A stretch of DNA of 5,119 nucleotides from Candidatus Aminicenantota bacterium. Its GTDB lineage: Bacteria; Acidobacteriota; Aminicenantia; S016-38. The notes under the pieces are model-generated. The model searched no databases. It saw only the letters and a program-made list of their open reading frames with translations, and was not told the origin of the DNA. Location of the stretch: assembly GCA_027062035.1 (NCBI GenBank), contig JAMOUL010000371.1:1-5119 (forward strand), in the 5' to 3' direction. Shown here one piece after another: positions 1 to 5,119 of this stretch. Within the stretch, counting starts at the first letter, position 1. Each line of letters opens with the position of its first letter. A program made the position numbers and the translations under genes.

Positions 1-429
1 GTTCCTGGCTACGCCAATCAGTTTGGTGCCATTGGCTCAAAGGCAAACTTTATTGAAGGGGGGAAAAGGATGCTATCCTCCCAGAGCCCTACTATCGTTA
101 TAAAAAACGGACGGGTGGAGGCAGTCCTTGGAGCTCCCGGAGGCACAACTATACCGAATTCTGTGGTGCAGGTTATTCTGAATCTTTACCAGCTTGGTAT
201 GACTCCCTGGGAAGCAGTTTATTCCCCAAGATTGCATCATCAGTGGTTGCCTGATGTTCTTTTCCTGGAAAGGGATTTTCCTCGAAACCTCTCAAAGGCA
301 CTGGGTGATATGGGTTATCGGATAAAAACCCGAAGAAGAATAGGGGATGTCAACGGAATTTACTACTGGAAAGGAAAGTACGTTCCAGTAGCAGACCACA
401 GGGGGGACGGCAGGGCTGGAAAAATTTGA
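1..429 (+). CDS. ggt: Gamma-glutamyltransferase, C-terminal fragment (5' end outside window)
   Basis: This is the C-terminal 142 codons of a gamma-glutamyltransferase, an N-terminal nucleophile hydrolase that cleaves or transfers the gamma-glutamyl group of glutathione and related compounds, usually in the periplasm or outside the cell. The reading frame is open from base 1 and ends at TGA 427-429. Counting residues from the window edge, three family signatures are visible: GKRMLSSQSPTIV at 21-33 (the Ser-Ser pair of the usual PLSSMSPT loop that binds the gamma-glutamyl carboxylate), GAPGGTTI at 44-51 (the glycine pair of the oxyanion hole) and the PRLHHQWLPD block further on, then a GDVNGI segment and a terminal ADHRGDGRAG. 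The autocleavage threonine and the large subunit lie upstream and cannot be judged. An internal ATG at 70 falls inside the conserved loop and is not the true start. It has its own stop ahead of the rpmH promoter and is probably unrelated to the downstream operon. Confidence 0.93.
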   Translation, partial: VPGYANQFGAIGSKANFIEGGKRMLSSQSPTIVIKNGRVEAVLGAPGGTTIPNSVVQVILNLYQLGMTPWEAVYSPRLHHQWLPDVLFLERDFPRNLSKALGDMGYRIKTRRRIGDVNGIYYWKGKYVPVADHRGDGRAGKI

Positions 430-474
430 CTTCACCATCAAATACGGGGATAAATTTTGTGTCTGGCTCCGGGC

Positions 475-503
475 TTGACTGATAGAGGATAATTTAGTAA
501 TAT
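475..503 (+). promoter_or_regulatory. Predicted sigma70-type promoter of the rpmH operon
   Basis: TTGACT (475-480, 5/6 to the -35 consensus) is followed after exactly 17 bases by TAATAT (498-503, 4/6 to the -10 consensus). It lies in the only real intergenic gap of the window, directly ahead of rpmH. Transcription would start near 509-511, leaving a leader of only about 12 bases that is little more than the ribosome binding site. GATAAT at 488-493 is a closer -10 match but has no suitable -35 at 16-18 bases, so it is the weaker choice. The call is inferred from sequence alone. Confidence 0.6.
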
Positions 504-512
504 TGCTACTTC

Positions 513-519
513 GGAGGAA
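513..519 (+). promoter_or_regulatory. Strong Shine-Dalgarno site of rpmH
   Basis: GGAGGAA sits with GGAGG ending five bases before the rpmH ATG at 523. It is the best ribosome binding site in the window and fixes the start of this very short gene, fitting the high demand for a ribosomal protein. Confidence 0.8.
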
Positions 520-522
520 AAG

Positions 523-660
523 ATGAAGAGGACCTTTCAGCCAAACAGAAGAAAAAGGAGACGCACACACGGCTTTCTTGTAAGGATGCGCACCAAGGGG
601 GGAAGAGCTGTTATCAAAAGGAGAAGAAAAAAGGGCAGGTGGAGGCTTGCCCCATCCTGA
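523..660 (+). CDS. rpmH: 50S ribosomal protein bL34
   Basis: Encodes 45 residues beginning MKRTFQPNRRKRRRTHGF, the hallmark opening of bL34, a small, extremely basic protein of the large ribosomal subunit that binds 23S rRNA. Family members are usually 44-46 residues, so it is full length. The middle contains RMRTKGGRAVIKRRRKKGR, matching the usual RMxTKxGRxVLxRRRxKGR pattern; the tail WRLAPS departs from the common RLSA ending. Twelve of its 14 arginine codons are AGA or AGG. It is first in the operon, with the promoter and a strong GGAGG site just upstream. Its last 14 bases, including the TGA at 658-660, overlap the start of rnpA in another frame. The pairing rpmH-rnpA is one of the most conserved gene pairs in bacteria. 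Confidence 0.97.
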   Translation: MKRTFQPNRRKRRRTHGFLVRMRTKGGRAVIKRRRKKGRWRLAPS

Positions 661-985
661 TTTCGGTTTTTCCAGAGAAAGGCGTTTAAAAAAATCAGGA
701 GATATAATTGCAGTTTTTAAAGGAGGAAAAAGAAGGGAAACTCCCTATTTTTCCTTTTTGTGGAAAAAAAACTCCCTTGGATACGATAGATTGGCCGTTG
801 TGGTTAATAAAAAATTTGGAAATTCTGTGGAAAGAAATAGAGGAAAGAGGTTGATGAGGGAAGCTTTCAGGCTTGAAAGAATGGACAAGGGAATAGATAT
901 TGTTATTTATTTAAAAGCACCCTTAAAAAAGGTTTCCTTTTCTAAGGTTAGAAAGGCTCTGCGGGACTGTATGGAGAAGGTATGA
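647..985 (+). CDS. rnpA: Ribonuclease P protein component
   Basis: Encodes 112 residues, the normal size for the protein subunit that assists the RNase P RNA in removing 5' leaders from tRNA precursors. The family signature is clear: NKKFGNSVERNRGKRLMREA at 54-73, with the RNR motif at 63-65 in the RNA-binding helix, preceded by the RERRLKK opening (10-16) typical of RnpA N termini. The start is TTG at 647, inside rpmH. No ATG or GTG exists in this frame between the upstream stop at 581-583 and the conserved RERRLKK block, so TTG is the only ordinary choice. GGAGG at 641-645 is only one base from TTG, too close to be ideal; AAGGG at 631-635 is an alternative ribosome site, and coupling to rpmH translation is likely. 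It ends at TGA 983-985, overlapping yidD by four bases. Confidence 0.95.
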   Translation: MPHPDFGFSRERRLKKSGDIIAVFKGGKRRETPYFSFLWKKNSLGYDRLAVVVNKKFGNSVERNRGKRLMREAFRLERMDKGIDIVIYLKAPLKKVSFSKVRKALRDCMEKV

Positions 986-1191
986 GGTATATACTAATTT
1001 TTCTTATAAAGGTATATCGCCTGATAATTTCCCCTCTATTCCCGAGTTCCTGCAGGTTTACTCCAACATGTTCGGAATATTCAATTGAAGCCATAAAAAA
1101 ATATGGGGTCATAAAAGGGGGAATCCTTTCTGCTAAAAGGGTTTCCCGCTGTCATCCTCTCAATCCAGGAGGATATGATCCCGTCCCATAG
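982..1191 (+). CDS. yidD: Membrane protein insertion efficiency factor YidD
   Basis: Encodes 69 residues with the full YidD (DUF37, haemolytic-domain) signature: an amphipathic or hydrophobic N terminus (residues 3-20, ending in LIISPLF), SSCRFTPTCSEYS at 22-34, EAIKKYGVIKGG at 36-47, and RCHPLNPGGYDPVP at 56-69. The three conserved cysteines are C24, C30 and C57. YidD is a small inner-membrane-associated protein that improves YidC-dependent membrane protein insertion; how it does so is not well understood. The start ATG overlaps the rnpA stop as ATGA, with GGAG at 973-976 five bases upstream. It is followed directly by yidC, the gene of its functional partner. The stop is TAG 1189-1191. Confidence 0.95.
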   Translation: MRYILIFLIKVYRLIISPLFPSSCRFTPTCSEYSIEAIKKYGVIKGGILSAKRVSRCHPLNPGGYDPVP

Positions 1192-1200
1192 GAGAGAAAA

Positions 1201-2784
1201 ATGAAGAGTGACGAAGGAAGACTTTTAATAGCTATAGTTCTTTCAACCCTCATTATAATCGGATACCAGGTTTTCTTTGGAAGAAGAAAGGCAACAACAC
1301 CCCAGAGGACACCTGCACCAGCAGCCACAGTTCAACCCAAAAAACAGGAACCAGCTCCCAGGGTGGAGAAAAAGGTTCCTCCGGCGCCACCGGTTGAAAA
1401 AATTGTGCCTGCAACGGAAACTCTGAAATCTGAGGAAACAGAGATAAAGAAGGAAAACGGGCTGGTAAGCTTTGTCTTCTCCACAAGGGGAGGAATCCTG
1501 AAAAGCTGGAAACTGAAAAAATACAGGAGGGAAGGAAAACATCTGGAGATGGTACCCCAGGGAGAGCCTGCTCCCTTTTCTGTATATACCGGAGACGAAG
1601 AATTTGATACCTGGGCCAACACCTCAACCTATTCCTATACCCAGAAAGGGGATACCATAATTCTTCTCCTCAAGAAGGATGAGGCCACCTATGTTCTTAA
1701 AGAATTCACCTATAAGGAACCCTATCAATTAATTTCAAAGGTTCTTATAGTAAAGGACGGAGCTCCAGCCGGATACCTCCTGTGGGGACCCGGGATGGCG
1801 CCAATAAGCAACAACCCCAAAAGCCAGATGGAAAAGAGGGAAATTGTTTATCTCAGCGGAGATTCCGTCAAAAGATTAAAGGAAACAAAGGAGGGAGAGA
1901 TACTTTCCTCCCAGTGGATGGGATACGAAAATCGTTATTTTATCGCCCTTTTCTTCTCTACAAGGGGAAAACTTTTACATATAAACAAAAAACCATATCT
2001 TGGTGTAACTGCACCTGAGAAAATATATCTGGGGCCAAAGGATTATTTCATCCTCAAAAAAATAGGCAAAAAAACAGAAAAAACCGTGCGACTCGGGCTC
2101 TTCTGGTTTATCGGAGTTCCAACCCTGAAGGCGATGAAATGGCTGCATGACCACACTATTCCCAATTACGGTTTCGCAATCATCCTGCTCACCATACTTA
2201 TAAAACTTCTCTTCTACCCTCTTACCTACAAGAGTTCCATCAGTATGTACAAAATGCAAAAGCTTCAGCCCAAGATAAAGATAATTCAGGAAAAATATAA
2301 GGGAGCGGATGCAGAAACCAAGAAGAAAATGAATATGGAGTTAATGGAACTGTACAAAAAGGAGGGGGTAAACCCTGCCTCGGGTTGTCTTCCATTACTG
2401 CTTCAGTTGCCGATTTTATGGGCATTTTTCAGTCTGCTTACTGCAGCGGTAGAGTTATGGCAACAGCCATTCATTCTATGGATTAAGGACCTCTCGGCGA
2501 AGGACCCCTATTATATCCTGCCCGTTCTTATGGGAATCAGTCAGCTAATCCTTCAGCTCATGACCCCTTCTGGCAATCCTGCTCAACAAAAGATGATGGC
2601 AATTCTCATGTCCGGATTCTTTACGTTCATATTTGCATCCTTCCCGGCTGGATTGGTCCTTTACTGGTTTACCTATAACCTGCTTTCCATTGGTCAACAA
2701 TATTTAGTAAATAAATATCTAAAAACAATAGAGGTTTCACATGAAACATCGGGAAAAGAAAGAGTTCAGCGGAAAAGATCTTGA
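1201..2784 (+). CDS. yidC: Membrane protein insertase YidC (Oxa1 family), Gram-negative type
   Basis: Encodes 527 residues, close to the size of E. coli YidC, which inserts and folds inner-membrane proteins alone or with SecYEG. Order of parts: an N-terminal membrane anchor at about 7-26; a Pro/Ala/Lys-rich linker at about 30-75; a periplasmic beta-rich domain at about 78-290; then the conserved Oxa1 core. The core membrane segments lie at about 324-343, 396-417, 436-454 and two closely spaced ones within 465-503, separated by a basic cytoplasmic helical hairpin at about 345-390. Conserved blocks include NPASGCLPLLLQLPI (391-405), WIKDLSAKDPYYILPVLMG (427-445) and FPAGLVLYWFTYN (481-493). The positively charged residue of the hydrophilic groove, arginine in E. 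coli and B. subtilis, is K335 here. AGGAGAG at 1190-1196 serves the ATG. The last 44 bases overlap jag. Confidence 0.97.
   Translation: MKSDEGRLLIAIVLSTLIIIGYQVFFGRRKATTPQRTPAPAATVQPKKQEPAPRVEKKVPPAPPVEKIVPATETLKSEETEIKKENGLVSFVFSTRGGILKSWKLKKYRREGKHLEMVPQGEPAPFSVYTGDEEFDTWANTSTYSYTQKGDTIILLLKKDEATYVLKEFTYKEPYQLISKVLIVKDGAPAGYLLWGPGMAPISNNPKSQMEKREIVYLSGDSVKRLKETKEGEILSSQWMGYENRYFIALFFSTRGKLLHINKKPYLGVTAPEKIYLGPKDYFILKKIGKKTEKTVRLGLFWFIGVPTLKAMKWLHDHTIPNYGFAIILLTILIKLLFYPLTYKSSISMYKMQKLQPKIKIIQEKYKGADAETKKKMNMELMELYKKEGVNPASGCLPLLLQLPILWAFFSLLTAAVELWQQPFILWIKDLSAKDPYYILPVLMGISQLILQLMTPSGNPAQQKMMAILMSGFFTFIFASFPAGLVLYWFTYNLLSIGQQYLVNKYLKTIEVSHETSGKERVQRKRS
2733..2748 (+). promoter_or_regulatory. 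parS-like ParB binding site overlapping the jag start codon (candidate)
   Basis: GGTTTCACATGAAACA matches the canonical chromosomal parS 16-mer TGTTTCACGTGAAACA at 14 of 16 positions; the mismatches are the first base and the central G (A here). The inner 14 bases are a palindrome broken at one pair. parS sites bind ParB (Spo0J) for chromosome segregation and cluster near the replication origin, where this gene cluster commonly lies, often with parA/parB a few genes beyond mnmG. The ATG inside the site is the jag start codon. The match could be chance plus coding constraint, and no par gene is in the window. Confidence 0.4.
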
Positions 2785-3364
2785 TTTCGCCATAGGGGAA
2801 GCTGAAGAATATTTCGGAGTCCCCAGGGAACAACTTGCTTACAGGGTGATCAAGGAGAAAACCTCCTTTTTTGGGAAGGAAAGGAAGATTTTCATCCTCG
2901 CATGGATTAGAGATGACAACGAGGAAGAGGAATTAAAGGAATTCCTTGAGTACCTCGTAGAGAAACTTTCTTTAACAGGGAAGTTCAGGGTAGTTCCCGG
3001 AAAGGGAGACCTTCTTATCGTGGACTACCAGGGAGACGATTTTTATGTATTCACCGAAAACTATGGGGAACTATTGAATGACCTTCAGTATCTTCTTAAT
3101 AGACTGTTTCCCTTCATAGGGAAAAGAATTGTCACCGACTCCCATGGCTTTAGAAGAGAGCGGGAAGCTTATTTGAGAAGACTCGCAAGGAAAGTGGCAG
3201 AAAGGGTGCGGCAGACAGGAGAAGAGGAGCTTCTCTTCCCCATGGAACCTAACGAAAGAAGGATAGTTCACATGGTTGTCAATTCAATGGAGGGAGTGGC
3301 AAGCAAGAGCGAGGGAAACGGATACATAAAACGAATAAAAATTATGAAGTTAAGCGATGGATGA
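2741..3364 (+). CDS. jag: Jag/KhpB (EloR) family RNA-binding protein with Jag-N, divergent KH and R3H domains
   Basis: Encodes 207 residues. The N-terminal part (about 6-56) fits a Jag-N domain: FSGKDLDFAIGEAEEYFGV followed by FFGKERK. The middle (about 64-132) fits the type II KH domain by its LNDLQYLLNRLF helix and the following RIVTDSHGFRRERE block. The C-terminal part (about 140-204) is an R3H domain with the R-x-x-x-H motif at R173-H177 (ERRIVH) and the preceding LLFPMEPNE. Homologues bind RNA and in Gram-positive bacteria influence cell elongation; the role in diderms is poorly known. The KH loop normally reading GxxG is ENYG (106-109), lacking its first glycine, so nucleic-acid binding by KH may be weakened. 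The start overlaps yidC by 44 bases and has AGAGG at 2730-2734 six bases upstream. The TGA (3362-3364) lies inside the mnmE start region. Confidence 0.9.
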   Translation: MKHREKKEFSGKDLDFAIGEAEEYFGVPREQLAYRVIKEKTSFFGKERKIFILAWIRDDNEEEELKEFLEYLVEKLSLTGKFRVVPGKGDLLIVDYQGDDFYVFTENYGELLNDLQYLLNRLFPFIGKRIVTDSHGFRREREAYLRRLARKVAERVRQTGEEELLFPMEPNERRIVHMVVNSMEGVASKSEGNGYIKRIKIMKLSDG

Positions 3365-4709
3365 CACCATTGTTGCCCCCTCCACTCCTCTGGGAAGGGG
3401 CGCTCTTTTAATGGTTCGTCTTTCCGGTGAGGATTCCCTCCAGATAGCCCTGAGGTTCTTCAGGCCCAGAGGAAAAGTCCAGCCCAGAAAGGCCGTTTAC
3501 GGAAAGTTATACGATTATGAAGAGGGGCTTTTCTTCGATGAGGGCATCATGGTTTACTATAAAGCTCCCGGTTCCTACACAGGGGAGGACATGGTGGAGA
3601 TAACCACCCATGGTAATCCAATCATCATCTGGAGGATTGTGGAGCTTTCTGTTAAGGCCGGGGCAAGACAGGCGGAACCCGGAGAATTTACCTACAGAGC
3701 TTTTCTCAACGGGAAAATGGATCTTCCCAGGGCAGAAGCAGTGGAAGAACTTGTGGAGGCTCAGTCGTATAGGGGTGTAACCCTCTCCTTTTCTCAGCTG
3801 GAAGGAGGACTATCAAGAAGAATCGCCTCTCTTCGGGAGGAACTCTTAAACCTTGCCATCCTGCTTGAAACAGAAATTGAATTTCCGGAGGAAGAGGTTT
3901 CTCTCGAAAGACAGGAGCTGGTTTTATCCTTAAAAAAGGCAAAGGAGAAGATCGAGGCCCTGATTTCTCAGTTTGAAAAGGGCAAGCAGGTCCTGGAAGG
4001 GATAAAACTCGTTCTTGTCGGGAAACCAAATGTAGGAAAAAGTTCCCTGTTCAATGCGCTTTTAGAAGAGGAAAGGGCTATAGTAACGGAAATTCCAGGA
4101 ACAACAAGGGATTTTCTAAGGGAACGAATAATAATAAAGGGAATACCGTTTTTAATTACTGACACAGCAGGAATGAACCCGAAACCCAGGGACGAAATAG
4201 AGAAAGAAGGAATGAAAAGGGCACAACAGCTTATAGAAGAAGCTGATGGGATTCTATTCCTCCTGGACCTCTCTTCTCCTATAGATGAAAGCGATCTTGC
4301 GCTTGCAAAGCTAACCTCCGGGAAAAAGAGACTTTTCGTACTTAACAAAAAGGACCTCAAGCACAAACTCTCGGAGAAGGACCTTTCACAGCTCGGGGAA
4401 GGAGCGTTTGTAAAAATATCCGCCAGGAAAAGGGATAACCTCGAAGCGTTGAAGGAAAAAATGTGGGAGACCTTCTCCTCAGCAGCCCCCATGGAGGGTG
4501 TTTATGTTAATTCCCGCCAGAAGGCCTTTCTTGAAGGAGCGTTATCTCATTTAAAAAGGGCTGAGGCCCTTTTAAAGGAAAACGTCTCAGAAGAGATAAT
4601 AGCAGAGGAAATACGGGAAACCATCAGACAGCTGGAGGAAATCCTCGGTAAAATTAGCTCAGAAGAAGTTTTAAGAAATATCTTCTCCAGGTTCTGTATA
4701 GGAAAATGA
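3357..4709 (+). CDS. mnmE: tRNA uridine-5-carboxymethylaminomethyl modification GTPase MnmE
   Basis: Encodes 450 residues, the usual length (E. coli 454). With MnmG it installs the carboxymethylaminomethyl-type group at C5 of the wobble uridine (U34) of certain tRNAs. The N-terminal folate-binding domain (about 1-118) begins DTIVAPSTPLGRGALLMVR and includes PGSYTGEDMVEITTHGNP and EPGEFTYRAFLNGKMDL. A helical domain wraps a GTPase domain at about 215-375: G1 GKPNVGKS (222-229), G2 GTTRD (248-252), G3 DTAG (269-272), G4 NKKD (330-333). Asn225 corresponds to the potassium-binding Asn and E282 to the catalytic Glu of the E. coli enzyme. The protein ends in FCIGK, with the conserved cysteine at 447. 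No key residue is missing. The ATG overlaps jag by eight bases with only a weak ribosome site, suggesting translational coupling; the stop overlaps mnmG. Confidence 0.98.
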   Translation: MDDTIVAPSTPLGRGALLMVRLSGEDSLQIALRFFRPRGKVQPRKAVYGKLYDYEEGLFFDEGIMVYYKAPGSYTGEDMVEITTHGNPIIIWRIVELSVKAGARQAEPGEFTYRAFLNGKMDLPRAEAVEELVEAQSYRGVTLSFSQLEGGLSRRIASLREELLNLAILLETEIEFPEEEVSLERQELVLSLKKAKEKIEALISQFEKGKQVLEGIKLVLVGKPNVGKSSLFNALLEEERAIVTEIPGTTRDFLRERIIIKGIPFLITDTAGMNPKPRDEIEKEGMKRAQQLIEEADGILFLLDLSSPIDESDLALAKLTSGKKRLFVLNKKDLKHKLSEKDLSQLGEGAFVKISARKRDNLEALKEKMWETFSSAAPMEGVYVNSRQKAFLEGALSHLKRAEALLKENVSEEIIAEEIRETIRQLEEILGKISSEEVLRNIFSRFCIGK

Positions 4710-5119
4710 TGGACGTAGATGTAATTGTTGTGGGAGCAGGACATGCAGGAATAGAAGCTGCCCATGCCTCTGCAAAAATGGGGCTTCAAACCCTTCTCCT
4801 CACGATACACCTTGAAACCATTGCCCAGATGTCCTGCAACCCTTCCATAGGAGGAACTGCCAAGGGACAGCTGGTACGGGAAATAGATGCCCTCGGAGGT
4901 GTAATGGGGTGGATGGGGGATAAATGTGGAATCCACTTCCGACTTCTTAACAGGAAGAAGGGACCCGCTGTCCAGGCTCCAAGGGCCCAGGAGGATAAAG
5001 CCTGTTACAGGCTGGAGATGAAGCATTATCTGGAAAAGGTGGAAAACCTCATCCTTTATCAGGGAATAGCCACCAATGTTTTAGTAAAAGAAAACCGGGC
5101 CGCTGGAGTAAAACTTCTT
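4706..5119 (+). CDS. mnmG: tRNA uridine-5-carboxymethylaminomethyl modification enzyme MnmG, N-terminal part (3' end outside window)
   Basis: The frame stays open to the window edge, giving 138 codons of the FAD-dependent partner of MnmE (GidA family, usually around 620 residues). The dinucleotide-binding motif is VIVVGAGHAGIEAA (6-19). The highly conserved block SCNPSIGGTAKGQLVREIDALGG (43-65) includes the cysteine (C44) conserved in the family. RLLNRKKGPAVQAPRAQ follows further on. Two start codons lie in tandem: ATG at 4706, overlapping the mnmE stop as ATGA, and ATG at 4709. AGGA at 4700-4703 is spaced better for the second (five bases) than the first (two), so the protein may really start at 4709, one residue shorter. 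The tight mnmE-mnmG overlap fits equal supply of the two subunits of one complex. Confidence 0.97.
   Translation, partial: MMDVDVIVVGAGHAGIEAAHASAKMGLQTLLLTIHLETIAQMSCNPSIGGTAKGQLVREIDALGGVMGWMGDKCGIHFRLLNRKKGPAVQAPRAQEDKACYRLEMKHYLEKVENLILYQGIATNVLVKENRAAGVKLL

Noticed and set aside
430..474. Rho-independent terminator for the gamma-glutamyltransferase gene
   Set aside because: No stable GC-rich hairpin followed by a T run is visible; the TTTT at 454-457 has no stem before it.
430..522. Possible replication origin or DnaA-box cluster ahead of rpmH
   Set aside because: No sequence close to TTATCCACA is seen on either strand, and the gap is only 93 bases and filled by a promoter and ribosome site.
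292..570. Antisense frame spanning the gamma-glutamyltransferase end and rpmH
   Set aside because: It crosses the rpmH promoter and opposes two real coding regions; no motif supports it.
1243..1627. Three overlapping antisense open frames opposite the YidC linker and periplasmic domain
   Set aside because: They are shadows of yidC; their Phe/Ser/Pro/Cys-rich sequence reflects the complement of Lys/Glu/Pro-rich codons.
1782..2018. Small + strand frame (78 codons) inside yidC
   Set aside because: It lies in a different frame within the conserved periplasmic domain of YidC and shows no recognisable protein pattern or ribosome site.
3968..4492. Long antisense open frame (174 codons) across mnmE
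   Set aside because: It lies wholly inside the strongly supported mnmE GTPase domain, is serine- and phenylalanine-rich as expected for the complement of a purine-rich gene, and shows no recognisable domain.
4547..5026. Antisense open frame (159 codons) across the mnmE/mnmG junction
   Set aside because: It is opposite two conserved genes, has no family resemblance, and its composition is explained by complementing them.
1..5119. CRISPR arrays, tRNA or rRNA genes, insertion sequences, defence genes
   Set aside because: I see no direct-repeat arrays, tRNA-like folds or transposase frames; nearly all bases are accounted for by housekeeping coding sequence.

Overview
This window is a bacterial chromosome segment read entirely on the + strand. 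It holds the conserved 'rpmH-rnpA-yidD-yidC-jag-mnmE-mnmG' housekeeping cluster, preceded by the 3' end of an unrelated gamma-glutamyltransferase gene. Several traits suggest a Gram-negative-type (diderm) lineage: a long YidC with an N-terminal anchor plus a large periplasmic domain, together with a Jag protein. The coding strand is visibly purine-rich, and arginine is mostly AGA/AGG (12 of 14 Arg codons in rpmH). That hints at a thermophilic or poorly cultured lineage, but I cannot place it to a phylum and treat this as a weak inference.

Layout. 1-429: C-terminal part of a gamma-glutamyltransferase, cut by the window edge. 430-522: a short intergenic region with a good sigma70-type promoter (TTGACT, 17 bases, TAATAT) and a strong ribosome binding site. 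523-660: rpmH (ribosomal protein bL34, 45 codons). 647-985: rnpA (RNase P protein), starting at TTG inside rpmH. 982-1191: yidD. 1201-2784: yidC insertase. 2741-3364: jag/khpB, overlapping the yidC end by 44 bases. 3357-4709: mnmE GTPase. 4706 to the window end: N-terminal part of mnmG. Every junction from rpmH onward overlaps or is under 10 bases, and I see no internal terminator, so this reads as one translationally coupled operon.

How the genes work together. The cluster joins ribosome and tRNA production (bL34; RNase P protein for tRNA 5' processing; MnmE and MnmG, which together modify the wobble uridine of certain tRNAs) with inner-membrane protein insertion (YidD, YidC) and an RNA-binding protein (Jag). 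The content is conserved and ordinary; I did not find a novel defence or mobile system. The observations most worth a second look are a 14/16 match to the canonical parS centromere-like site placed over the jag start codon, a Jag KH domain that has lost the first glycine of its GxxG loop, the rnpA start buried in rpmH, and a gamma-glutamyltransferase gene where dnaA often sits.
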